Of a DNA stretch of 64,000 nt, positions 24,836 to 34,135 are shown piece by piece. Within the stretch, counting starts at the first letter, position 1. Each line of letters starts with the position of its first letter. The DNA comes from DASUTB01 sp036374835 (GTDB taxonomy: Bacteria; Actinomycetota; Actinomycetes; Jiangellales; Jiangellaceae), in NCBI GenBank assembly GCA_036374835.1, contig DASUTB010000136.1:10902-74901 (forward strand), in the 5' to 3' direction. The position numbers were made by a program, and so were the translations under genes. The notes beneath the pieces were generated by a model. The model did no database searches. It saw only the letters and a program-made list of their open reading frames with translations, and was not told the DNA's origin.

Positions 24836-25965
24836 GACAACGTAGGTCTAGTCGTCTCCTCGCCATCACGATGGTGAGTGGGCTGTTGCTGGCCGCCTGC
24901 GGCGACGACGGCGAGCCCACCGCCACCGAGGACGGTGGCGCCGCGAGCGACAGCGAAGGCATGGAGGACGGCGTCGTCGTCCAGATGGACGGCGAGAGCC
25001 GCGAGGACTACATCCAACGGCTCTACGAGGCCGCACAGGAGGAAGGCACCGTCGCGTACTACCAGTCGGCCAACGACGACGAGCTGCAGGCGATCATCGA
25101 CTCGTGGAGCGAGATGTTCCCCGACGTCGAGTTCGACCCGGTGAGCGCCACGAGCGGCACCATCCTCGAGCGCGCCCTGCTCGAGTCCGAATCCGGCAAT
25201 GTGCAAGGCGACGTGTACGGCGGCGGATCCGGGGACCAGGTGGCGCTCGAAGAGGCCGGAGCCCTGGCCGAGTACCGCCCGGTCAACGAGGCGGACGTCG
25301 CCGAGGAGTTCCAGATGGAGGGCCCGTACATCGCCGTCGGTTACCTCTCCTACCACCCGGCGTACAACACCGACCTCGTCGACGAGGCCGACCTTCCAAC
25401 GGACTGGATGGGCTACTGCGACGAGCAGTGGCGTGGCCAGCTCGCGATCGACCAGGAGGGCGCCGAGTGGATCGCCGGATTGCTCGCCGGCATGGGTGAA
25501 GAGGCCGGCATGGAGTTCCTGCAGTGCCTGGCCGAGAACGAGCCGCGGCTGGTCCGGGGTTCGACGAACCGGACCGAACTGCTCGCGTCCGGGGAGTTCG
25601 GCGTCATGCTGGACGGCTACGGCCACCGGCTGTGGCAGTTCGAGCAGGAGGGTGCGCCGATCCGCACACAGCGCCCGAGCCCGAGCCCGATGCCGGTCGT
25701 GATCGACATGGCCAGCATGCTCAATGACGCGCCGCATCCGAACGCGGCCCGCCTGCTGCTGGAGTTCTTCCTCACCCCGGAGGGCCAGCAGGTATTCCTC
25801 GACCAGAACAAGGCCGGCACGCTCGGTGGAGACGCGCAGGACCACCCGTACGCCGAGCTGATGGAGGGCGCGGAGGTCGCCGTCCTCGGTCCAGGCCAGG
25901 CGGACTTCAACGAGGCGTTCCGGATCTTCAACGAAACGTTCCTCGGAGGCGGAGTGGCGCCATAG
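24832..25965 (+). CDS. ABC importer substrate-binding lipoprotein (second FbpA-like system)
   Basis: 377 residues. A basic N-terminus and hydrophobic stretch end in the lipobox LLAAC (cysteine near residue 23), so it is a membrane-anchored lipoprotein. An acidic linker follows. The mature domain resembles iron-type family-1 binding proteins (YQSANDDELQAIIDSW). ATG 24832 overlaps the CoA-transferase stop. Placement inside a catabolic operon with its permease and ATPase suggests uptake of the pathway substrate rather than iron. Confidence 0.86.
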   Translation: MRQRRSSRLLAITMVSGLLLAACGDDGEPTATEDGGAASDSEGMEDGVVVQMDGESREDYIQRLYEAAQEEGTVAYYQSANDDELQAIIDSWSEMFPDVEFDPVSATSGTILERALLESESGNVQGDVYGGGSGDQVALEEAGALAEYRPVNEADVAEEFQMEGPYIAVGYLSYHPAYNTDLVDEADLPTDWMGYCDEQWRGQLAIDQEGAEWIAGLLAGMGEEAGMEFLQCLAENEPRLVRGSTNRTELLASGEFGVMLDGYGHRLWQFEQEGAPIRTQRPSPSPMPVVIDMASMLNDAPHPNAARLLLEFFLTPEGQQVFLDQNKAGTLGGDAQDHPYAELMEGAEVAVLGPGQADFNEAFRIFNETFLGGGVAP

Positions 25966-26041
25966 CGACAACCCTGGCCGGCGGACGGTGCGGACCCCCT
26001 TCCGCGCCGCCCGCCGGCACTCACTGATCGAAGGTGACAGT

Positions 26042-27847
26042 GTGACCGAGCAACTGCAGGACACAGCACGGCCCAACGTGCTGCGCCGGGCCGTCGAGCC
26101 GCTCCAGCGCGGGCCCGGCAGACTGCATGGGCGTGGGCCACGTGATCCCCGTAAGATCATTTTCGCCGTCGTCGCGATCATCCTGCTGTGGGAGGTCGCG
26201 ATCCCGCTGGCGATCCTGGTGTGGGGATCGGTCAGCGGCGCCCGCCCCGGTGCCAGCGAGTTCCTGTCCTTCTCGTCGTTCACGCTCGACAACTTCAGCC
26301 GAGCTTTCGGTGGCGGCCGGATGGGCAGCGTGTTCATCGACACCACGATCTTCGCGACGGGGACGGCAGCCCTGGCTTTCGTTCTCGGCACCTTCCTCGC
26401 CTGGGTGGCCGAGCGCACCAACACGCCGCTGCGCTCACTCATCACCGTCATGATGGTCCTGCGGCTCATCCTGCCGGGCATCCTTACGACGATTTCGTGG
26501 ATCTTCCTCGCTAGCCCGAACGTCGGGACACTCAACCACTGGGCCATGAACATCTTCGGCCTCGGCGAACCACCGCTGAACATCTACTCGATGCACGGAA
26601 TGATCTGGGTCGAGGCGATGGACATCTTGCCGCTGGTCTATCTGCTGATGGGGGCCGCACTACGCTCCACCGATCCGTCGCTCGAGGAGGCATCCCTGGT
26701 GTCGGGCAAGGGGCTGCTGCAGACGACGTCGCGGATCACACTGCCGCTGGTCCTGCCGGCGATCCTCGCCACCATCATCCTGCTGATCATCCGCGGCATC
26801 GAGACCTTCGAGACCCCGGCGTTGATCGGCATTCCCGCGCAACGATTCACGTTCGTGGTCGAGATCTGGCGGCAGACGTCGACGACGCCGACCGACTTCG
26901 GGCTGGCCGCGGTCTACGCGGTGCTGATCCTGGCGTTCTGCTGGTGCCTGCTGTGGTTCTACAACCGCATGACCCGGCATGCCGAGATGTTCGCCGTGAT
27001 CACCGGCAAGGCGTTCCGCCCCCGCCGTATCGACCTCGGCCGCTGGCGCTGGGTGACGTTCGGCGCAACCTGGTTCATCATCATGTGCTCGCTCGGCCTG
27101 CCGATGATCATCCTGCTGTGGGCCAGCTTCTATCCTCCGTACCGCGGCTTCCAGCCCATCTCGGCCGAGGCCATCCCGCTGCTGTCGCTGGACAACTACA
27201 AAGCGGTGTTCGACAACGACCTCGTCCAGCGGGCATTCGTGAACTCGACGTTCCTTGGCCTCACGTCGGCGACCTTGTGCGTGCTGCTGGTCACGATCGC
27301 GGCGTGGATCACGGTGAAGACCAAGATCCGCGGCCGCAAGCTGCTGGACAACCTCGCCTTCGCGCCGATCGCGATCCCCGCCGTCACGATGGGCGTGGCG
27401 TTCCTCTGGCTGTACCTGACCGTGCCACTGCCGGTCTACGGCACGATCTGGATTCTGCTGCTGCTCTATGTCGCGCGCTTCATGGCGGTTGCGATGCGGA
27501 TCATGTCCGCGTCCATGTTCCAGGTGAACGACGAACTGCACGAAGCCGCCGAAGTCTCGGGGGCGGGCTGGTGGCGGTCCTTCCGGACGGTGACGATGCC
27601 GCTGCTGCGGCCCGGCATGCTGGCCGCCTGGATCTTCGTACTGGTACACGCCTACCGCGAGCTTTCCGCATCACTGATCGTCTACTCCTACGGCAACGAG
27701 CCGATCGGAGTCGCCATCTTCGACATCTGGGAGAACGGCAGCTACGGGCTGTTGTCCGCCTTCGGGATATTGATCGTGCTGGTGTTGATCTTCTTCTCCG
27801 TCATCGCCCGCGTCATCAGCAGCCGCTATGGCGTCAAGGAGAGTTAG
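26042..27847 (+). CDS. ABC importer permease, fused two-domain (second system)
   Basis: 601 residues with two MetI-like halves and about 12 membrane segments. EAA loops read EEASLVSGKG and HEAAEVSGAG. GTG 26042 is preferred (upstream AAGGTGA and start of the predicted cytoplasmic tail); a longer ATG start at 25988 would add residues without homology. The architecture matches the permease at 922-2658. It is followed 12 bp later by the ATPase. Confidence 0.87.
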   Translation: MTEQLQDTARPNVLRRAVEPLQRGPGRLHGRGPRDPRKIIFAVVAIILLWEVAIPLAILVWGSVSGARPGASEFLSFSSFTLDNFSRAFGGGRMGSVFIDTTIFATGTAALAFVLGTFLAWVAERTNTPLRSLITVMMVLRLILPGILTTISWIFLASPNVGTLNHWAMNIFGLGEPPLNIYSMHGMIWVEAMDILPLVYLLMGAALRSTDPSLEEASLVSGKGLLQTTSRITLPLVLPAILATIILLIIRGIETFETPALIGIPAQRFTFVVEIWRQTSTTPTDFGLAAVYAVLILAFCWCLLWFYNRMTRHAEMFAVITGKAFRPRRIDLGRWRWVTFGATWFIIMCSLGLPMIILLWASFYPPYRGFQPISAEAIPLLSLDNYKAVFDNDLVQRAFVNSTFLGLTSATLCVLLVTIAAWITVKTKIRGRKLLDNLAFAPIAIPAVTMGVAFLWLYLTVPLPVYGTIWILLLLYVARFMAVAMRIMSASMFQVNDELHEAAEVSGAGWWRSFRTVTMPLLRPGMLAAWIFVLVHAYRELSASLIVYSYGNEPIGVAIFDIWENGSYGLLSAFGILIVLVLIFFSVIARVISSRYGVKES

Positions 27848-27859
27848 GCAGGAGCGCAC

Positions 27860-28996
27860 ATGATAGAAGTTACCGATCTGCTCAAGACTTTCGCCGGAGG
27901 CAAGGTTCGCGCCGTCGACGAGATCTCGTTCACCGTGCCGGCCGGTTCGGTGCTCACGCTGCTCGGTCCGTCGGGGTGCGGCAAGACCACGACCATGCGC
28001 TCGATCGCCGGGCTCGAGAAGCCGGACTCCGGTGAGGTGAAGGTCGGGGGCAAGGTGGTCTACTCGTCCCACGAGAAGGTCAACCTGCGGGCGAACCAGC
28101 GCAACGTCGGCATGGTGTTCCAGTCCTACGCCATCTGGCCACATATGACGGTGCTCGACAATGTGTCCTATCCGTTGAAGGGCAAGGCCGAAAGAGCCAC
28201 GGTCCGGGATCGGACGTTGCGATCGTTGCGGCTGGTCGGCCTGGACCACCTCGCCGACCGCCGGGCACCCAATCTTTCCGGTGGACAGCAGCAGCGGGTC
28301 GCGCTCGCCCGCGCGCTGGTGGCAGAGCCGGAGGTCCTGCTGCTTGACGAGCCGCTGTCCAATCTCGACGCGAAATTGCGCGAGACGATGCGCAAAGAGA
28401 TCCGCGAGCTGCAACGGTCGCTGGGCATCACCACGCTGTACGTGACCCATGACCAGTCCGAGGCACTGGCGATCTCGGATCTCGTCGCCGTCATGTCCCA
28501 GGGCCGGATCGTGGATTTCGGCGAACCCGAGCGGATCTACGCGCGCCCCCGGTCCCGCTCGGTCGCGGACTTCATCGGCATGGCGAACATCGTCAATGTG
28601 CAGAACGTGCGGGAGATGGACGGCATCTGGGTGGGCGACTCGCAACTGGGCCGGCTGGCGTTTCACGGCGACGGACCGGTCCCGTCGTCGTGTAGCGTGC
28701 TGATCCGCTTGGAGGACGTCCAACTCGTCGGACCGGAGCAGGCCGACAACACCAATGTGTGGCCCGGCCAGGTGGTCTCAGCCCTGTATCTCGGTGGCTA
28801 CTGGGACTGCATCATCGACGTGAACGGTCACCGGTTGCGCACGCAGATCCCGCGCCGCCAGCGGCCACGCGAAAGCGAGCGGGTCTACGTGTTCGCGGCC
28901 GGCCGATCGTGTTACATGCTCGCCGAGGACGACAGCGAGCCGATCGTGGACACCGACGCGGAGCAGCACCTCGCACTCGGCAGCGCCGCGTCATGA
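27860..28996 (+). CDS. ABC importer ATP-binding protein (second system)
   Basis: 378 residues. Walker A GPSGCGKTT near residue 36, signature LSGGQQQR near 138, Walker B LLLLDEP near 158 and switch VTHDQ near 193; a TOBE-like domain follows after about 240. AGGAG lies upstream of ATG 27860. The stop overlaps the dehydrogenase start by 4 bp, so transport and metabolism are translated from one message. Confidence 0.88.
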   Translation: MIEVTDLLKTFAGGKVRAVDEISFTVPAGSVLTLLGPSGCGKTTTMRSIAGLEKPDSGEVKVGGKVVYSSHEKVNLRANQRNVGMVFQSYAIWPHMTVLDNVSYPLKGKAERATVRDRTLRSLRLVGLDHLADRRAPNLSGGQQQRVALARALVAEPEVLLLDEPLSNLDAKLRETMRKEIRELQRSLGITTLYVTHDQSEALAISDLVAVMSQGRIVDFGEPERIYARPRSRSVADFIGMANIVNVQNVREMDGIWVGDSQLGRLAFHGDGPVPSSCSVLIRLEDVQLVGPEQADNTNVWPGQVVSALYLGGYWDCIIDVNGHRLRTQIPRRQRPRESERVYVFAAGRSCYMLAEDDSEPIVDTDAEQHLALGSAAS

Positions 28997-30048
28997 GGGC
29001 GGTCGTGCTCCGGACGTTCGGCGGGCCCGAGGTCCTCAAGCTCGAGGAGGTGCCCACTCCCTCGCCTCCGCCAGGCGAGGTCGTCGTCCGAGTACACGCC
29101 GTCACGGTGAACCGGTCCCTTGACCTCAAGGTCCGCGAGTCTGGCGCGGCGCGCGGCGTGCGCCTGCCCCACGTGCTCGGTGTGGATCCGACCGGTATGG
29201 TCGCGGCCGTCGCCAATGATGTCGAGTCGGTCCGCACCGGTGACCGCGTCGCCGTCGTTCCTCACATCCGTTGCGGATCCTGCGAGTTCTGCCGCGGCGG
29301 GCGTGAGGAGCAGTGCCCGAACTCGCGGCATATCGGCGTGCACCGCTGGGGCGGCTACGCCGAATACGTCGCCGCACCGGCGAACAACGTCGTGCCGATC
29401 CCCGATGGACTCGGGTTCGCGGACGCGGCCGTGATCACGCGGCACGCCCCGACCGCCTTCAATCTGCTGCGCAACCTGGCGCAGATACAGCCCGGCGAGT
29501 GGGTTCTGGTGATGGGAGCCAGCGGTGGGTTGGGTGCGGCCGGGGTCCAGGTGGCCAAACTGCTCGGCGCGACGGTGATCGCCGGCGCCGGTGCCGACGC
29601 GCGGGTGGCATCCGCGCTGGACAACGGCGCGGACTACGGCGTCAACTACCGCACCGGCGACCTCGCCGACGAGGTGGCGCGACTCACCGACCGGCGGGGC
29701 GTGGACGTCGTGTTCGAGAACATCAGCGACCCGCTGATCTGGCCGCGGGCATTCGCGTCACTCGCACACGCCGGGCGCCTGGTCACCGCCGGCGCCCATG
29801 GCGGTGGCAAGGTCGAACTCGACGTGCGGCGGCTGTACGGCCGCCGGCTCCGCGTCATCGGGGGTGCCGGCGCGAGCCGGAAGGATGTCGCAAGCGCCCT
29901 CGAGGCCGCTGCGGCGGGTCACCTGCATGCCGTCATCGACCGGGTCATGCCGCTAAACGCCGCCGCGGACGCGCACCGCCTGTTCGACAGCGACGGCGTG
30001 GTCGGCAAGGTCGTGCTGGATCCGACGGCGCTGCCGAAGGTCGCCTGA
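28993..30048 (+). CDS. Medium-chain dehydrogenase/reductase, quinone-oxidoreductase-like
   Basis: 351 residues. A GroES-like domain precedes a Rossmann domain with the nucleotide motif GASGGLGAAG near residue 175. Four structural-zinc cysteines are visible in CGSCEFCRGGREEQC (about 95-109). The usual first catalytic-zinc cysteine near residue 40 is absent (VNRSLDLKVRESG), which favours a zinc-independent quinone oxidoreductase or enoyl reductase role that keeps only the structural zinc. It probably oxidises or reduces a pathway intermediate with NAD(P). Confidence 0.83.
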   Translation: MRAVVLRTFGGPEVLKLEEVPTPSPPPGEVVVRVHAVTVNRSLDLKVRESGAARGVRLPHVLGVDPTGMVAAVANDVESVRTGDRVAVVPHIRCGSCEFCRGGREEQCPNSRHIGVHRWGGYAEYVAAPANNVVPIPDGLGFADAAVITRHAPTAFNLLRNLAQIQPGEWVLVMGASGGLGAAGVQVAKLLGATVIAGAGADARVASALDNGADYGVNYRTGDLADEVARLTDRRGVDVVFENISDPLIWPRAFASLAHAGRLVTAGAHGGGKVELDVRRLYGRRLRVIGGAGASRKDVASALEAAAAGHLHAVIDRVMPLNAAADAHRLFDSDGVVGKVVLDPTALPKVA

Positions 30049-30950
30049 TGACCCGCACGCTTCGCCTGACGACTTTCTCCGAGCCCAGCGCGTTGCTGGC
30101 GGCGCGGTACCGCGGCTTCCTGGAGGACGTGGAGCTCGTCCTCGACGTCGAGTACGCGAAGGGATCCCGCTCCCAGATGGACGGCCTGCTCGCCGGCCGG
30201 TGGGATCTCGCGCATACCAATGCGGACAACGTGATGAAGTATCGCGCATACGGTCATACCGACGTTTTCATCTTTCTCGTCCTCGACCGTGGTATCGCCC
30301 AGAAGCTTGTCGTTCAGCCGCAGATCGAAAGCTGGGACGACCTACGCGGCGGGCCGGTCGGGGTTGACGCGCCGGATTCGGGCTACGCGTTCGTGGTGTA
30401 CGAGATGCTGCGCCGCAACGGGCTCGAAAGCGGCGACTACGAGGTGCGGCCGGTCGGGGCGACCGTCTACCGGCTTCAAGCACTGCAGCGCGGGGAGATC
30501 AATGCCGGGCTGCTGAGCCACCATCACGAGGCCGCGGCATTGGACGACGGCCTGCACATCCTCGGCGACACCCGAGACTACTTCGCCAACCACGCAGGTC
30601 TCACGGCGGCGACGACGACTCGCTGGGCGGAGCGTAATGACGAGGCGCTGCACGACTACACGCGCGCGATGCTGTCCGCCGCCCGATGGGCTCAGGACCC
30701 GGCGAACCATGAAGACGTCGTCCAGGTGGTGGCCGAGGGCCGGAAAATCGACGAGGAACGGGCACGACGCGTGCTCGCGATCGAGAGGCATGCGCGGACC
30801 GGGACCATCTCGTCGGTGGACGATGTGGAGCGCAGCCTCGCCGCCTCCGCCGCGCTCCGATCGGCATACACCGGCGAAGCGCCGACGGGCTACTTCGACC
30901 CGCGATACATGCTTGCGTCGCTTACGTCGCGGCGGGGCGGCAGCACGTGA
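30048..30950 (+). CDS. Periplasmic-binding-fold (NMT1/THI5-like) protein without signal peptide
   Basis: 300 residues of the two-lobed type II binding fold. It begins MTRTLRLTTFSEPSALLAA directly with the first strand, so no secretion signal or lipobox is present and the protein should be cytoplasmic. ATG overlaps the dehydrogenase stop by 1 bp and the stop overlaps the MFS GTG by 4 bp. It may be an enzyme of this fold (compare 4,5-dihydroxyphthalate decarboxylase at 32178, or THI5) or a soluble ligand-binding protein. There is no dedicated permease beside it. Confidence 0.72.
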   Translation: MTRTLRLTTFSEPSALLAARYRGFLEDVELVLDVEYAKGSRSQMDGLLAGRWDLAHTNADNVMKYRAYGHTDVFIFLVLDRGIAQKLVVQPQIESWDDLRGGPVGVDAPDSGYAFVVYEMLRRNGLESGDYEVRPVGATVYRLQALQRGEINAGLLSHHHEAAALDDGLHILGDTRDYFANHAGLTAATTTRWAERNDEALHDYTRAMLSAARWAQDPANHEDVVQVVAEGRKIDEERARRVLAIERHARTGTISSVDDVERSLAASAALRSAYTGEAPTGYFDPRYMLASLTSRRGGST

Positions 30951-32173
30951 GCTCAGCAAGGGACGGCGCCGAGGGCGCGCCGTCCGAGGCGAGTTGGCGA
31001 GCGACGCTGACCAGCCGCTGGGCGCTCGTCTCACTGGCCGCACTGCTGTACTGGATCGCATCCCACTCGTTGCGGCCCTTCGTCGTCCTGCGGCTGGACG
31101 GACTGGGCGCGTCGAACCAGGAGATCGGGCTGGTCGCGGCCGGCTACGCGTTCTTCGCCTTGTTCGTGGCGATACCGGGTGGCCGAGCCATCGACCGACT
31201 GGGATGCGGCCGGGTGCTGTACGGCTCCGGGCTGGCCATGGCCTGCCTGGGGATCGCGTACGTCTTCGCCGACACGGTCGTGCAGCTTCTCGTGCTACAG
31301 ATGATCAACGGCGTGATCGAGCTCGGGGTGTGGCTGGCCATCCAGACACTCGCCACACATGCGGGGAGGGGCGACACGCTTGCCAAACAGCTGGCACTGT
31401 TCTCCTTCGCATGGGGCCTTGGTATCGCCGTCGGACCGACCGTCGGCGGGTTCGGCTACGACCAACTCGGCTTCGCCGGCCTCGCGCTCATCTACAGCGG
31501 GCTCGCGATCGCGATCGTTCTGGCCATCCTGCCGGCGCCGGGCAAGTCGGCCAGCCCACACTCGCGTCGAGGCGGACTCGGACGGGACGCGTGGCAGACC
31601 GGCATGCGCCCGCCGATCCGCGGCGTGCTGCTGTCCAGCTTCGTGGCGATGTACATCATCTCGATCAAGAACACGTTCTACCCCCTGTCGCTCGAGGAGC
31701 GCGGGATGACCGCGGCGACCATAGGTTTGATGCTGTCGGTCATGGGTGTGGCCTCACTCGGCATTCGGCTGGTCCTGCCGGCGGCGCTGCGTCGCTTCGG
31801 TGCCGGCATGGTGCTCGTGATCAGCAGTCTCATAGGTATTGTCGGAATCAGCCTGACCCCGTGGCTGTTCCATCCGGTGTTGCTCGTCACCGCCGCGGCC
31901 GCCACCGGCGCCGGCTACGGCGCCAACCCGCCGGTGGCGATGCAGCTACTCGGCGAACACAGCGCGGAGGCACACCGCGGGCTCGTAATGGGCTTGCGGG
32001 CGGCGGCCAGCCGCCTGGCACAGGTAATTCAACCTGTCGTCTTCGGTTCGTTGGCGACGGCTGTCGGAACCGCCTTCGCGTTCCCGATCTCGGGCACGGC
32101 CCTGCTTGTCATGGCGTTGTGGACGCGCCGTGACCTCCTCATCCTCGACCAGGGCGAGCCTCCTGACCCATGA
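30947..32173 (+). CDS. MFS transporter
   Basis: 408 residues with about 12 membrane segments and an MFS motif-A-like loop (GGRAIDRLGCGRV) after segment 2. GTG 30947 overlaps the preceding stop. Last gene of the 19529-32173 operon; it converges on the decarboxylase-like gene with only 4 bp between stops and no visible terminator. It likely moves a pathway acid in or out; direction is not predictable. Confidence 0.83.
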   Translation: MSSARDGAEGAPSEASWRATLTSRWALVSLAALLYWIASHSLRPFVVLRLDGLGASNQEIGLVAAGYAFFALFVAIPGGRAIDRLGCGRVLYGSGLAMACLGIAYVFADTVVQLLVLQMINGVIELGVWLAIQTLATHAGRGDTLAKQLALFSFAWGLGIAVGPTVGGFGYDQLGFAGLALIYSGLAIAIVLAILPAPGKSASPHSRRGGLGRDAWQTGMRPPIRGVLLSSFVAMYIISIKNTFYPLSLEERGMTAATIGLMLSVMGVASLGIRLVLPAALRRFGAGMVLVISSLIGIVGISLTPWLFHPVLLVTAAAATGAGYGANPPVAMQLLGEHSAEAHRGLVMGLRAAASRLAQVIQPVVFGSLATAVGTAFAFPISGTALLVMALWTRRDLLILDQGEPPDP

Positions 32174-32177
32174 GTCG

Positions 32178-33170
32178 CTAGATCACGAACGACTCGGTGG
32201 TCTCCGGGGCGAACAGCTCCTCCGGCCGGATCTCCCGAGCCGACAAGCCCTGCTCGTGGTGGTAGCGCAAGAACGTCGCCAGCGTCTCCCGGTTCGCCTC
32301 GAGGCCGTACGACCAGAAGTCGTCACCGAGTAGACCGCGGGCTTCTTCGATGTGCTGGATCAGCCACGGCAGCATGTACCGCAGCGCGGACGAGTCGTAG
32401 AGGCGTTCGGTCGCCTCGTCCTTGGCCCTGGCGAACGCCTTGTACAGCGACTGTGCCACCCACGGATGCGACTCATACACATCCCGGCGCAGCACGACGA
32501 TATGCATGATCGGGAAGATTCCCGAGGCCGCGAAGTAAGTCTTCTCTGCCGTCACAACGTCCGGGAACAGTCGCCCCACCCGCGGGTCGCCGGCTGCGAA
32601 CGGTCCGGGGATCCGTGGAGTGTAGAGAGCCGCGATCTCGCCGGTCGCCAGTTGCCGCGACAGCGTGTCGGTGGAACCGATCGGTTTGACGACGATGTTG
32701 TCCGGCAGTCGTAGCGTCGACTTCTCGATGCGGCCCGAACTCTCCTGGCCGCCAGTACGGTAGGTCACCGAGTCGACCGGGACGCCGTGGTGGTCGGCCA
32801 GGATGCCCCGGATCCACACCCCGGCGCTCAACTGGTACTCGGGTACACCGACCTCCTTGCCACGAAGATCTGCAGGCTCGTCGATACCGGCATCCGTGTT
32901 GATGTACACCGAGCCGTGCCGGAACATCCGCGACGGGAACACGGGTAGCCCGACGAACGGCGGCGGGTCGTACTGCAGCGACACGAGGTAGGTCGACAGC
33001 GACATCTCTGCGACCTCGAACTCCCGGTAGCGAAGCATCCGGAAGAACGTCTCTTCAACGGGCAACCGCAGGTAGGTCAGCTCGATGCCGTCCGGCCGGA
33101 CAGTGCCCTCCTCGAGCGCCTTGGTCCGGTCGTAGTCCCCACACGCCAACGTTAGCCTCAGCGCGACCAT
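32178..33170 (-). CDS. 4,5-dihydroxyphthalate-decarboxylase-like (Pht5-type) protein
   Basis: 330 residues matching the group annotated as 4,5-dihydroxyphthalate decarboxylase, which uses a type II periplasmic-binding fold. The N-terminus LRLTLACGDYDRTKALEEG and the segment VGLPVFPSRMFRHGSVYIN (about residue 73-91) are characteristic. It has no signal peptide, so it is a cytoplasmic enzyme rather than a transporter subunit. It would convert an aromatic dicarboxylate to protocatechuate, which fits the LigAB-like genes, but exact substrate assignment is uncertain. Third gene after the cupin and AAA+ genes; its start overlaps the AAA+ stop by 13 bp. Confidence 0.78.
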   Translation of the reverse strand: MVALRLTLACGDYDRTKALEEGTVRPDGIELTYLRLPVEETFFRMLRYREFEVAEMSLSTYLVSLQYDPPPFVGLPVFPSRMFRHGSVYINTDAGIDEPADLRGKEVGVPEYQLSAGVWIRGILADHHGVPVDSVTYRTGGQESSGRIEKSTLRLPDNIVVKPIGSTDTLSRQLATGEIAALYTPRIPGPFAAGDPRVGRLFPDVVTAEKTYFAASGIFPIMHIVVLRRDVYESHPWVAQSLYKAFARAKDEATERLYDSSALRYMLPWLIQHIEEARGLLGDDFWSYGLEANRETLATFLRYHHEQGLSAREIRPEELFAPETTESFVI

Positions 33171-34135
33171 CCACCTATCTCCTCCATCGCCGGGATCTTT
33201 GCGTCGACCAATGACCTAGCGGCCGCCAGGAGGTCATCCACCCTCAGCTGTGCAGGGTCGCGGGCCACCTCCGCTCGGCTGCTGAGCGCCGTGACCGTGA
33301 GCTTGCGGATTTGCCGGCCGTCCATGCCCCCGAACAGACCCCCCAGGCGTTCGGCGAGACCCGGAGTGCCGGCCACTTCTTCCAGTTCTGGCCAGAGCTT
33401 GGTCAGCTCCTCCAGGCTGTCCCGGACGATCCGGACCACGAGCTCACCGTCCGGCCGATCGAACGGGACGACCAGATCCGCCCGGGACAGCAAAGCCGCG
33501 TCCACCGCCTCCGGAAAGTTCGTCGTCGCCACGAGCAGCACGTGCGGGTGATCCCGAGCAAGCTGGTCCAAACCCGACAGCACCGCATCGGTGGCTCGGT
33601 GCAGGTCAGCGGGGTTCGTGTCGAACGATGCCGCTCGGCGGCTGGTGGCGAAGGACTCCACCTCGTCCACCACGACGACGGCGAACCGGCTGCCGGCGAT
33701 AACCTCCGGCAGCGCGCGCGCCAGGAGCCGGACGACGTTGCGCTGGCTCTGACCTAGCAGGTCGCTCGGCAGCGCGTGCGGATCGACCTCGACGAGCGTC
33801 GTACCTCCATGGTCGGCCAACTCCCCGGCAACCGCCGATGCCAGACCACGGGCCGCGGTGCTCTTCCCCGTGCCGGGAGGCCCGACAAACAGCAGCATGC
33901 CGTGCGGAGCGCCACGTAGGGGCGAGAGCCGTTCACGATGCAGCAGCGAGACAACCGCGTGGTTGAGCAACCACTCCTTGCGGCCTTCGGGCAGGTACAG
34001 GTGATTCCAGTTCACCGGCGTATGCCCAGCAGGGCTGCGCATCTCGGCGTCCGGTCCGCCACCTTCATCGAGGCGGATGACACGTGCGATGCCGGTCGGC
34101 AGGTCGGTCTCATGATCGCCGTGGTGATGAGTCAT
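33158..34135 (-). CDS. AAA+ ATPase resembling TRIP13/Pch2-type remodelers
   Basis: 325 residues. Walker A VGPPGTGKST near residue 84, Walker B VVVVDEVES near 148, sensor-1 VATTNFPEAVDAA near 195. The pre-Walker stretch (WNHLYLPEGRKEWLLNH) and overall length suggest the TRIP13/Pch2 branch. The N-terminus is histidine-rich (MTHHHGDHETD). Its ATG overlaps the cupin stop by 4 bp, so it belongs to a metabolic operon, not a defence locus: no nucleotide cyclase, HORMA or effector gene is nearby. It might remodel or activate one of its neighbours, for example by metal loading. Function unknown. Confidence 0.75.
   Translation of the reverse strand: MTHHHGDHETDLPTGIARVIRLDEGGGPDAEMRSPAGHTPVNWNHLYLPEGRKEWLLNHAVVSLLHRERLSPLRGAPHGMLLFVGPPGTGKSTAARGLASAVAGELADHGGTTLVEVDPHALPSDLLGQSQRNVVRLLARALPEVIAGSRFAVVVVDEVESFATSRRAASFDTNPADLHRATDAVLSGLDQLARDHPHVLLVATTNFPEAVDAALLSRADLVVPFDRPDGELVVRIVRDSLEELTKLWPELEEVAGTPGLAERLGGLFGGMDGRQIRKLTVTALSSRAEVARDPAQLRVDDLLAAARSLVDAKIPAMEEIGGWSR

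Noticed and set aside
33158..34135. TRIP13-like ATPase as part of a CBASS-type antiphage system
   Set aside because: No CD-NTase, HORMA-domain protein or effector gene lies nearby; the neighbours are metabolic and overlapping.
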